In this document: piece after piece, positions 1 through 5,766 of the stretch | Numbering within the stretch: position 1 is the first letter of the stretch | Layout: each line of letters opens with the position of its first letter | NCBI GenBank assembly: GCA_002737105.1 | Contig: NSHO01000028.1 | Location: 1 to 14,959 of the forward strand | Reading direction: 5' to 3' | From: Flavobacteriales bacterium | Lineage (GTDB): Bacteria > Bacteroidota > Bacteroidia > Flavobacteriales > Flavobacteriaceae | DNA length: 14,959 nt | The notes under the pieces: generated by a model | Database searches by the model: none | Told to the model about the DNA's origin: nothing | The model's input: only the letters and a program-made list of their open reading frames with translations | Position numbers and translations under genes: made by a program

Positions 1-123
1 CGTTTCCGGAATGTCCACAAAACAACCAATGTCTTCTAAAGAGACAATTTCAAATTGAGAACCAACTTGTTGTTGAATTTCGGCAATTTTATTTTTATTG
101 TTTGATGCTAAGACTAATTTCAT
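1..123 (-). CDS. rdgB: RdgB/HAM1-family non-canonical purine NTP pyrophosphatase, N-terminal 41 aa only
   Basis: The reverse strand from the ATG at 123 reads MKLVLASNNKNKIAEIQ at the start and ends at the window edge with VDIPET. The family hydrolyses dITP, XTP and related non-canonical purine nucleoside triphosphates to monophosphates plus pyrophosphate, keeping damaged bases out of DNA. The opening strand L-V-L-A-S-N-N followed by K and an E-I helix is the family's substrate and phosphate-binding signature. The IPET close to residue 40 matches the conserved D-I-P-E-T-G segment. The C-terminal three quarters lie outside the window. pyrD is upstream on the same strand, 116 bp away, so the two could be co-transcribed; I see no convincing promoter directly before this gene. 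The identification rests on 41 residues, but both motifs are diagnostic. Confidence 0.85.
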   Translation of the reverse strand, partial: MKLVLASNNKNKIAEIQQQVGSQFEIVSLEDIGCFVDIPET

Positions 124-239
124 GTTGATGGGTACACGGATGACGCGGATTTGGATCGATTAAACTGATTTTTATTTTAAACACCGATTTAAGAAATTAT
201 ATAAATTTTTAAAATTTTTCCAATCTGTGTTGCGAAATA
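124..239. repeat. Degenerate ACACGGAT-type intergenic repeat between pyrD and rdgB
   Basis: The spacer carries a run of GGAT/GATT units (acacggat, cgcggattt, ggatcgatt, ctgattt, accgattt). Its arms form an imperfect inverted repeat: ACACGGAT at 134-141 faces ATCTGTGT at 223-230, with one G-U mismatch. The centre is a very AT-rich tract of A and T runs. There is no reading frame of note. From memory, flavobacterial genomes often have intergenic repeats built from 'ACACGGAT...CGGATT' words, and this looks like a decayed copy. That link is recall, not a search result. Confidence 0.45.
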
Positions 240-1259
240 TTATAGGGCTTTCAATATTTTCTCATTAATATCCTTAATCAACTGTGGGCCTTCGTAAATA
301 AAGCCAGTATATAATTGCACTAAACTCGCACCAGCATTTAATTTTTCAATAGCATCATCTGCGGTGTGAATTCCTCCTACTCCTATAATTGGGAAAGATT
401 TATTGCTTTTTTCTGATAAGAATCTGATGACTTCTGTGGAGCGTTTGGTTAATGGTTTTCCAGATAACCCGCCAGTTTCTACTTTATTTTCTGAAGTTAA
501 TTCGTCACGAGAAATGGTTGTGTTGGTTGCGATTACTCCTGCAATTTTAGTTTTGTTTACAATATCGATAATATCTAATAATTGTTCGTTAGTTAAATCA
601 GGTGCGATTTTTAAAAGAATTGGTTTTTCCTTAACTTTAGTATTGTTTAAATCTTGTAAAGTCTGCAATAATTTTGTCAATGGTTCTTTTTCTTGTAACT
701 CACGTAAATTTGGTGTATTAGGCGAACTTACATTAACTGCAAAATAATCAACATAATTGTATAATGCATCGAAACATATCACATAATCATCAATAGCATT
801 TTCATTTGGCGTGACTTTATTTTTTCCAATATTTCCGCCAATTAAAACGTGTTTATTTTGCTTTAATCTCAAAATTGCTGCTTCTACTCCGCCATTATTA
901 AATCCCATTCGGTTAATAATTGCTGAATCGGATTTCAACCGAAATAATCTTTTCTTAGGATTTCCGTCTTGTGGGTTTGGAGTTAGCGTTCCAATTTCAA
1001 TAAAACCAAATCCGAAATCTGACAATTCATTGAATAGTTTCGCATCTTTATCAAATCCTGCAGCTAATCCGACTGGATTTTTAAATTTCAATCCAAACAC
1101 TTCTCTTTCTAATTGTTTATCTTCTATCACATAAATCGCTTTTATGATTGAAGTTACAAATGGGATTTTAGAAATAAATTTTACCATTGCAAAGGTAAAA
1201 TAATGCACTTTTTCAGGATCTAAACAGAATAATATAGGACGTAAAAGTAATTTATACAT
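240..1259 (-). CDS. pyrD: Dihydroorotate dehydrogenase (quinone), class 2
   Basis: This enzyme oxidises dihydroorotate to orotate, the fourth step of pyrimidine synthesis, and passes electrons through FMN to membrane quinone. The 339-aa product has the family's full length. The first ~45 residues form the hydrophobic/amphipathic N-terminal extension typical of membrane-associated class 2 enzymes. The FMN barrel follows: [14 protein letters not shown] (61-74), [14 protein letters not shown] (88-101), [10 protein letters not shown] (115-124), GGNIGKNK (141-148), [11 protein letters not shown] (176-186), with S179 as the likely catalytic base. [24 protein letters not shown] (263-270) and the phosphate-binding [10 protein letters not shown] (293-302) complete it. 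Using Ser rather than Cys as the base, plus the N-terminal extension, supports class 2. The ATG at 1259 is about 17 nt downstream of the predicted transcription start. rdgB follows on the same strand. Confidence 0.97.
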   Translation of the reverse strand: MYKLLLRPILFCLDPEKVHYFTFAMVKFISKIPFVTSIIKAIYVIEDKQLEREVFGLKFKNPVGLAAGFDKDAKLFNELSDFGFGFIEIGTLTPNPQDGNPKKRLFRLKSDSAIINRMGFNNGGVEAAILRLKQNKHVLIGGNIGKNKVTPNENAIDDYVICFDALYNYVDYFAVNVSSPNTPNLRELQEKEPLTKLLQTLQDLNNTKVKEKPILLKIAPDLTNEQLLDIIDIVNKTKIAGVIATNTTISRDELTSENKVETGGLSGKPLTKRSTEVIRFLSEKSNKSFPIIGVGGIHTADDAIEKLNAGASLVQLYTGFIYEGPQLIKDINEKILKAL

Positions 1260-1280
1260 AATGATAGTTGTGTTGTACTA

Positions 1281-1312
1281 CAAAAGTAATTTTAAAACGC
1301 AGATTACACAAA
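1281..1312 (-). promoter_or_regulatory. Candidate pyrD promoter (Bacteroidota sigma-A type)
   Basis: On the minus strand TTTG (1312-1309) is followed after 20 nt by TACTTTTG (1288-1281), an exact match to TAnnTTTG. The expected start site is near 1276, giving a leader of about 17 nt to the pyrD ATG. The -33 TTTG lies inside a short repeat-like segment, gcagattacacaaattttt. Confidence 0.65.
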
Positions 1313-1325
1313 TTTTTAAAAAGCA
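1296..1325. repeat. Short repeat-like segment upstream of pyrD
   Basis: The words cgcagattacacaaattttt and a following A run resemble the reverse complement of the 201-236 end of the 124-239 spacer, which reads cgcaacacagattgg then AAAAATTTT. Both flank pyrD. The similarity is partial and made of low-complexity words, so shared ancestry is only a suggestion. Confidence 0.3.
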
Positions 1326-1369
1326 AAAAAAGATTTTTACTTGTTTTTATTAATAAAATGAGTGATTAT

Positions 1370-1765
1370 TTACTTCGGATTAGTCGCAATCACAAACTTC
1401 AAGTTATTCTTCACGCCTATTTGAAGCACATCGACTAAATCTTGCACTTGTAAATTAAACGGAATTCGAACTACGACTGTTTGTTCTTTATCTGTGCCAA
1501 TTTTTGCTAACAATTCTTTTTCCAATTCTTCAAAATTGACAGGTTGTTTGTCAATAAAAAAAGCTTTGTCTTCCGTTACTGAAATACTTATAAATTGTTT
1601 GTTTGTTTTTTCGTTTGTTTTCGATTTTGGCAACGTCATTTTAATCACATTCGGATTCGCCAATGTAGAGATAATTAGAAAAAACAACAGCAAAAAGAAC
1701 ATGATGTCACTCATAGAGGACGCATGAACTTCTGCATGAAATCGTCTGTTTCTTTTAATTGCCAT
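1370..1765 (-). CDS. exbD: ExbD/TolR-family proton-channel subunit
   Basis: Inner-membrane partner of ExbB. Together they form a proton-driven motor that energises TonB-dependent outer membrane receptors (ExbBD) or the Tol system. The 131-aa protein has a short basic cytoplasmic N-terminus (1-17) and one transmembrane helix (about 20-36, DIMFFLLLFFLIISTLA). D20 at the head of this helix is the family's essential proton-carrying aspartate. A periplasmic domain of about 90 residues follows, ending VIATNPK. The NPNVIKMTLPKSK segment after the helix matches the conserved N-P-x-x-I-x-L-P turn. The gene overlaps the end of exbB by 11 bp, so translation is probably coupled. No tonB-like gene lies next to the pair here. 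ExbD and TolR cannot be separated on sequence alone. Confidence 0.9.
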   Translation of the reverse strand: MAIKRNRRFHAEVHASSMSDIMFFLLLFFLIISTLANPNVIKMTLPKSKTNEKTNKQFISISVTEDKAFFIDKQPVNFEELEKELLAKIGTDKEQTVVVRIPFNLQVQDLVDVLQIGVKNNLKFVIATNPK

Positions 1766-2465
1766 TTGGTCGCTGAATTATGTTTACAAATTCCAATACT
1801 TGCTTTTGAACATTTAACATAAAATGGTCGATTTTTCCATTCAATAAATGATATCCAGCGTAAGCAATTAAACCTACGATAAGTCCAGCTCCTGAAGAAA
1901 TCATTTTTTCGTATAATCCACCAGAAATATTTCCAATACTAATGTTCTCGGTAATAGAAATGCTATAGAAAATTTTAATTACACCCGAAATTGTTCCCAC
2001 GAAACCTAAAGTAGGCGCCATACCAGCAATTAAACCTAATTGTCCCATTTTACGTTCCATTTCGCCCAATTCAATTTGAGCCATACGTTCCATATTCGAT
2101 TCAATTTCAGAAATAGGTCTTCCAATTGTTAAAATTCCTTCTTTTACAACTCTTGCTGTAGCATTATTTACGCGTTCTGCAGCACCAACTGCTAAATTTA
2201 TATTTCCGCCATTTAAATGTGTACGCACTTCTTTAAGCAGAAAATCATCATTTTTTGTAGTTTTAGTGATGTATAAATACCTTTCAACTATCAAATAAAT
2301 AGTATAAATCATCAAAATAATAATTGGAATTAAGAAAAAACCACCTTTTAAAATGAATTCAAAAACCGATATTCCTTCGTTAACAGGGGTTGTATTGGTA
2401 TTAGCTACATTTGTTACAGCTTGTGCAACACTGTCTACAGTAGTTTGTAAAAAAAATCCGATCAT
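1755..2465 (-). CDS. exbB: ExbB/TolQ/MotA-family proton-channel protein
   Basis: Multi-spanning inner-membrane subunit of the ExbB-ExbD motor, which converts the proton gradient into force on TonB or Tol proteins. The 236-aa protein has a hydrophobic helix at about 42-62 and a cytoplasmic region of roughly 80 residues. Two further helices are at about 143-165 (LGLIAGMAPTLGFVGTISGVI) and 188-208 (ISSGAGLIVGLIAYAGYHLL). The G-M-A-P-T-L-G-F-V-G-T-I-x-G block is the family signature lining the ion path. The first ~30 residues are a poorly conserved T/N-rich periplasmic stretch. It is the first gene of an exbB-exbD operon and diverges from folC across 127 bp. It could equally be named TolQ; with exbD alone beside it I favour ExbB. 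Confidence 0.9.
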   Translation of the reverse strand: MIGFFLQTTVDSVAQAVTNVANTNTTPVNEGISVFEFILKGGFFLIPIIILMIYTIYLIVERYLYITKTTKNDDFLLKEVRTHLNGGNINLAVGAAERVNNATARVVKEGILTIGRPISEIESNMERMAQIELGEMERKMGQLGLIAGMAPTLGFVGTISGVIKIFYSISITENISIGNISGGLYEKMISSGAGLIVGLIAYAGYHLLNGKIDHFMLNVQKQVLEFVNIIQRPNGN

Positions 2466-2592
2466 AAGTAATACTATTCTTAATTAATTTTTTGAAATTT
2501 GCAATAAAGATACATTTTTCTATAAAGTATAAAACTAAAAAAAGTATATTTTATTTTACTGAAGACCAAATTTTTAAAAATATCAAAAAAAT
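2466..2592. promoter_or_regulatory. Divergent promoter region of exbB-exbD and folC
   Basis: This 127-bp AT-rich spacer must hold both promoters. For exbB the minus strand has TATCTTTA (2512-2505), 7 of 8 positions of TAnnTTTG, but no clear -33 box. For folC the plus strand offers TTTG (2491-2494), 16 nt, TACATTTT (2511-2518), or TATATTTT at 2545-2552 without a -33 box. The exbB box and the first folC box overlap, so the two promoters may compete. None is a full match. Confidence 0.35.
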
Positions 2593-3807
2593 ATGACCTA
2601 TAAAGCATCCATTAATTGGCTTTTTAAACAACTGCCCGTGTTTCAAAACATTGGTGCTGCTGCATATAAAGAAGATTTGACCAATACGTTATTATTAACA
2701 GCCCATTTCAACCATCCAGAAAGAAATTTTAAAACCATTCATGTTGCTGGTACAAACGGAAAAGGTTCAACAAGTAGTATGGTTGCATCTGTTTTTATGG
2801 AAGCAGGATATAAAGTAGGTTTATATACTTCACCTCATTTGAAAGATTTCAGAGAAAGAATTACAATTAATGGTAAGAAAATTTCAAAAAATTATGTACA
2901 TCAATTTATTTTAAAGCATAAATCATTTTTTGAGAAAACCGAATTAAGTTTTTTTGAAATGACTGTTGGATTGGCTTTTCAATATTATTCAGATAAAAAA
3001 GTAGATATTGCTATTATTGAAGTAGGAATGGGCGGCAGACTGGATGCTACAAATGTAATAACGCCTTTATTGTCAGTAATTACAAATATTGGAAAAGACC
3101 ACACGCAGTTTTTGGGGGATACATTAGAAAAAATTGCCTTTGAAAAAGCAGGTATTATAAAACCTGCTATTCCAGTAGTAATTGGAGAATACACCGCAGA
3201 AACAAAATCTGTTTTTTTAGATGCGGCTAAGAAAAACAACTCGGAAATTTATTTTGCACAGGAGGAAAACCATCCAGATTATCCTTGTGGACTTTTAGGG
3301 GATTACCAATTGAAAAATAAAAAAACTGTAATTGAAACATTTAGAAATTTCAAATCTGATTTCAAAATTTCAGAAGAAAATATAAAAAACGGAATTTTGA
3401 ATGTAGTACTAAACACAAGTTTACAAGGAAGATGGCAAATTTTACAACAAAATCCGAAAGTTATTTGCGATACGGCTCACAACTCACATGGTCTTGAAAT
3501 GGTTATGAATCAAATAAAAAAGGAAAAATACAACCAATTACATATTGTTTTAGGTGTTGTAAATGATAAAGATTTAGACACAATTTTGCCATTATTTCCT
3601 AAAAACGCCAATTATTATTTCTGTAAACCAAAAATTGAACGTGGTTTGGCCGCAAAAATACTTCAAGAAAAAGCGAAATCATACCAACTTATTGGAAACA
3701 CATACGCCTCTGTTTCAAAAGCATACAAATCCGCAGTTGATAAATCTTCTATAAAAGATTTAATTTTTATTGGAGGCAGTAACTTTGTAGTTGCTGAAAT
3801 ACTATAA
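2593..3807 (+). CDS. folC: Folylpolyglutamate synthase / dihydrofolate synthase
   Basis: This enzyme adds glutamate to dihydropteroate and, in the bifunctional form, extends the polyglutamate tail of tetrahydrofolates, in an ATP-dependent reaction of the Mur-ligase fold. The product is 404 aa. The P-loop is GTNGKGS (53-59). It is followed by TSPHL (79-83) with FRERI, then IEVGMGGRLDATNV (142-155), GKDH (167-170) and EKAGIIKP (184-191), where the lysine is the residue usually carbamylated to bind the second magnesium. The C-terminal ligase domain shows GRWQ, DTAHNSHG and LGVVNDKD. Whether both activities are present cannot be told from sequence. It diverges from exbB, and the tRNA-Val gene lies 78 bp downstream on the same strand. 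No hairpin terminator is visible after its stop codon. Confidence 0.96.
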   Translation: MTYKASINWLFKQLPVFQNIGAAAYKEDLTNTLLLTAHFNHPERNFKTIHVAGTNGKGSTSSMVASVFMEAGYKVGLYTSPHLKDFRERITINGKKISKNYVHQFILKHKSFFEKTELSFFEMTVGLAFQYYSDKKVDIAIIEVGMGGRLDATNVITPLLSVITNIGKDHTQFLGDTLEKIAFEKAGIIKPAIPVVIGEYTAETKSVFLDAAKKNNSEIYFAQEENHPDYPCGLLGDYQLKNKKTVIETFRNFKSDFKISEENIKNGILNVVLNTSLQGRWQILQQNPKVICDTAHNSHGLEMVMNQIKKEKYNQLHIVLGVVNDKDLDTILPLFPKNANYYFCKPKIERGLAAKILQEKAKSYQLIGNTYASVSKAYKSAVDKSSIKDLIFIGGSNFVVAEIL

Positions 3808-3822
3808 TTTTTTTGTTTTTTA

Positions 3823-3853
3823 TTTGCATATACCGAAAACAGATGTATATTTG
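3823..3853 (+). promoter_or_regulatory. Consensus promoter of the tRNA-Val gene
   Basis: TTTG (3823-3826), 19-nt spacer, TATATTTG (3846-3853): a perfect match to the Bacteroidota -33/-7 pattern. The expected start is near 3858, leaving a leader of about 28 nt to be trimmed from the tRNA. This is the clearest promoter in the window and a useful reference for the others. Confidence 0.8.
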
Positions 3854-3885
3854 CACTCGCATTACTAAAGTAGCGCGTTTTATTG

Positions 3886-3960
3886 GGGCAATTAGCTCAG
3901 CTGGTTCAGAGCACCTCGTTTACACCGAGGGGGTCGGGGGTTCGAACCCCTCATTGCCCA
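3886..3960 (+). tRNA. tRNA-Val, anticodon UAC
   Basis: The sequence folds into a full cloverleaf. The acceptor stem GGGCAAT pairs with ATTGCCC and A73 is the discriminator. The D stem is GCTC/GAGC, and the anticodon stem CCTCG/CGAGG encloses loop TTTACAC, giving anticodon TAC, which reads GUA and other valine codons. A 5-nt variable loop GGGTC follows, then T stem GGGGG/CCCTC with loop TTCGAAC. The CCA tail is not encoded, so it must be added after transcription. It closely resembles bacterial tRNA-Val(UAC) in the D arm and variable loop. It stands alone, with its own promoter and terminator. Confidence 0.96.
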
Positions 3961-3966
3961 CTTATT

Positions 3967-3995
3967 AAATCCTACAGAAATGTAGGATTTTTTTT
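3967..3995 (+). terminator. Rho-independent terminator after tRNA-Val
   Basis: A perfect 10-bp stem, AAATCCTACA (3967-3976) with TGTAGGATTT (3981-3990), closed by a GAAA tetraloop and running into eight T residues (3988-3995). Confidence 0.9.
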
Positions 3996-4421
3996 ATGCC
4001 CTTTTTTGTTTAATTATCCTTTAGTTCCGAATAAGAGAAATTTAGTATTGTTTTACATTTCACTTAGTAGAAAAAGAATATAACACAATCAATAAAGTGA
4101 CACCTATCCGATTTTACTTATTTTTCATTCAAAATCTATATATATTACTAATTTAATGATGTTAGTATAACTCAAAAAAAATACTTTTTATCAAGAAAAA
4201 TCACAAAAGCACTAATTTTTGTTAACAAAATGTAACGATATTAAAAATAGACTTTTCATAAAATGTTAATAACTTATACTAATTGAAATTGTTTTTTTTT
4301 ATAAAAACATTATATTTACAACGTTTTCGTAAATATTTTGTTTTCAATAATGTTTAAAAAAAATGTTAATATAAATGTTAATAACCTTATAAATAAGTGT
4401 TATTATTCAAAAAAAACATTT
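3996..4421. promoter_or_regulatory. AT-rich, gene-free regulatory region upstream of the outer membrane protein
   Basis: No plausible gene lies in these ~425 bp. Visible structure: a perfect 14-nt palindrome TTTTGTTAACAAAA (4217-4230); three copies of AAATGTTAAT (4261-4270, 4361-4370, 4373-4382), the first and last extending to near-identical 18-19 nt stretches (AATAAC(C)TTATA); an 8-bp inverted repeat ATATTTAC (4312-4319) / GTAAATAT (4329-4336); and a distal promoter, TTG (4289-4291), 19 nt, TATATTTA (4311-4318). The inverted repeat overlaps that -7 box and its predicted start site, as an operator would. The part from 3996 to about 4200 shows nothing I can name. Confidence 0.5.
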
Positions 4422-4429
4422 TATATTTG
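4398..4429 (+). promoter_or_regulatory. Proximal promoter of the outer membrane protein gene
   Basis: TATATTTG (4422-4429) is an exact -7 match, with a partial -33 box TGTT (4398-4401) 20 nt upstream. Predicted start is near 4434, giving a leader of about 24 nt to the ATG at 4458. This supports 4458 as the true start, because upstream in-frame ATG codons at 4338 and 4350 would lie before the transcript begins. Confidence 0.65.
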
Positions 4430-4457
4430 CCTCATAACTTTTAAAAATAAACCAATT

Positions 4458-5219
4458 ATGAAAAAAGTATTACTAACTGCTGCGGCAGTATTATCATTAA
4501 CTTTTGTTAATGCGCAAGATTTAAAATCTAAAAAAGGGGAATCTTATTTACCAGTTGCTGGAGATTGGGCTATTAGTTTTAATGCTGATGGACTTTTCAG
4601 ATATGCAGGTAATGCATTAAATGGCAACACTAATAATGCTGCTCCTTCTGTTACTTATGTAACAAACAATGCATTTGTTGGGAAAAAATTCATTTCTGAC
4701 AAAATGGCTTACAGAGTGGTTGCAAATTTAGGATTTGGTTCAAATACTAATAAAGTAACTGGAACACCTGCGGTGGGAACAACTCCTGCAACACCAAGTG
4801 TAGAAACTAAAACAAGCTCGTTTAACTTAACAGCTGGTTTAGGTAAAGAATGGAGAAAAGGTTCAACTCGTCTTCAAGGTTTTTATGGTGCAGATGCTTT
4901 AGTTAGTGTAAGTTCTAATAAAAATGAATCTACAACTACAGCTTTAACTGGTACATTCGTAAGCAGTGCTGAAAACAAGACAGGATTAGGATTAGGACTA
5001 GGCGTTCAAGGTTTCTTAGGAGCTGAATACTTTATTTTCCCTAAATTTGCTATTGGTGCACAATATACCTATAGAGTAGGTTTTGATGTACAAGGAAAAT
5101 CAAAAGCTACAACTAAAGCTGGTACTGCAGCCGCTGTAACTACAGATGGTGCAAGTAATTCAAACTTTGGTTTTGGTAATGTAGGAATCACTTCAATTAA
5201 CTTGACATTACATTTCTAA
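4458..5219 (+). CDS. Secreted beta-barrel-like outer membrane protein, function unknown
   Basis: The 253-aa product begins with a clear signal peptide, MKKVLLTAAAVLSLTFVNA, likely cleaved before QDLK. The rest alternates short amphipathic strands rich in Gly, aromatic and small residues (GDWAISFNADGLFRY, MAYRVVANLGFGSN, SSFNLTAGLGKEWR, RLQGFYGADALVSVSS, FAIGAQYTYRVGFDV) with long Thr/Ala/Ser/Asn loops. It ends in INLTLHF: a terminal Phe with alternating hydrophobics is the usual outer-membrane insertion signal. I count roughly 8-10 strands, compatible with a small OmpW/OmpX-sized barrel, but no named family is certain. In-frame ATGs at 4338 and 4350 would add a low-complexity N-terminus that buries the signal peptide, so 4458 is chosen. 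It is monocistronic, with two candidate promoters upstream and a strong terminator after it, consistent with an abundant, regulated envelope protein. Confidence 0.8.
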   Translation: MKKVLLTAAAVLSLTFVNAQDLKSKKGESYLPVAGDWAISFNADGLFRYAGNALNGNTNNAAPSVTYVTNNAFVGKKFISDKMAYRVVANLGFGSNTNKVTGTPAVGTTPATPSVETKTSSFNLTAGLGKEWRKGSTRLQGFYGADALVSVSSNKNESTTTALTGTFVSSAENKTGLGLGLGVQGFLGAEYFIFPKFAIGAQYTYRVGFDVQGKSKATTKAGTAAAVTTDGASNSNFGFGNVGITSINLTLHF

Positions 5220-5236
5220 GAATTTAATTACAATAC

Positions 5237-5272
5237 AAAAACCGACTTATTTAATTATAAGTCGGTTTTTTT
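5237..5272. terminator. Bidirectional terminator between convergent genes
   Basis: A 14-bp perfect stem, AAAACCGACTTAT-type arms at 5237-5250 and 5257-5270, with a 6-nt loop TTAATT. The arms start with A residues and end in T residues, so it can stop transcription from both the outer membrane protein gene and the facing DUF5362-like gene. Confidence 0.88.
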
Positions 5273-5289
5273 ATGTCTACTATTTTCTT

Positions 5290-5751
5290 CTATCTAAAAG
5301 TAGAAAGCATTCCTCCTAAAATAGCAAAAATAAATATAAAGCCATATAAGGAAATAATGATTAAAGTAAATATTCCTAAAAATTTATGATGCGATTTTAA
5401 ATTTTCTAAACCATCCGTTAAAAGTTGTTTGTTTTTAGAATGTAAAGCTGCACTTGTTTTGGTAGCATATTGGTATAAATAATAAACAGGAAAAAAATAT
5501 ACAGCCGCAAAAACCACATAAATTATAGAAAGAACCGACATTGGAAAAGGCAAAGCAGACATATTTGTTGATCCAATTGCTCCAAAACCAATCGCCATAA
5601 AAAGACTAACCATGACCATTAAACCAATGCCTATAAATCCAATGATTGCCATAAATTTTGACCATTTGGCGCTTTCTTGTAAAAATCCAACTGCCGCACT
5701 AGTCAGTTGATTTTCAAAATTTTCGTTTTGTGTTTGATTTTCGTTTTCCAT
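5290..5751 (-). CDS. DUF5362-like small membrane protein
   Basis: The 153-aa protein has a polar Asn/Gln/Glu-rich N-terminus (1-17) and then three or four hydrophobic segments: about 32-58 (FMAIIGFIGIGLMVMVSLFM), 70-95 (two short segments or one long one, VLSIIYVVFAAVYFFPVYYL) and 122-147 (FLGIFTLIIISLYGFIFIFAIL). Between the last two lies a soluble loop, YATKTSAALHSKNKQLLTDGLENLKSHHK. The 'SAKWSKFMAIIGFIGIGLM' start and the L-x-x-G-L-x-x-L-K-x-x-H-K-F-L-G linker resemble the DUF5362 family, which has no assigned role. It lies 15 bp downstream of rocD on the same strand and is probably co-transcribed, though nothing suggests a link to ornithine metabolism. The family call is from memory of its layout. 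Confidence 0.7.
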   Translation of the reverse strand: MENENQTQNENFENQLTSAAVGFLQESAKWSKFMAIIGFIGIGLMVMVSLFMAIGFGAIGSTNMSALPFPMSVLSIIYVVFAAVYFFPVYYLYQYATKTSAALHSKNKQLLTDGLENLKSHHKFLGIFTLIIISLYGFIFIFAILGGMLSTFR

Positions 5752-5766
5752 AATTTATAGTGTTAT

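Noticed and set aside
1345..1358. 14-nt palindrome TTTTATTAATAAAA after exbD
   Set aside because: A perfect palindrome without a loop in AT-rich DNA can arise by chance, and it is not followed by a T tract on the minus strand that would make it a terminator.
3883..4083. A 66-codon plus-strand open frame
   Set aside because: It starts in and runs through the tRNA-Val gene and its terminator, and its translation is low-complexity with no family resemblance.
3996..4337. A possible riboswitch or structured leader upstream of the outer membrane protein
   Set aside because: The proximal promoter leaves only about 24 nt of leader, and the GC content is too low for a stable fold I can recognise.
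4338..4457. A 40-residue N-terminal extension of the outer membrane protein (starts at 4338 or 4350)
   Set aside because: It would bury a perfect signal peptide and begins upstream of the consensus promoter at 4422-4429. Its composition is AT-driven Asn/Lys/Ile.
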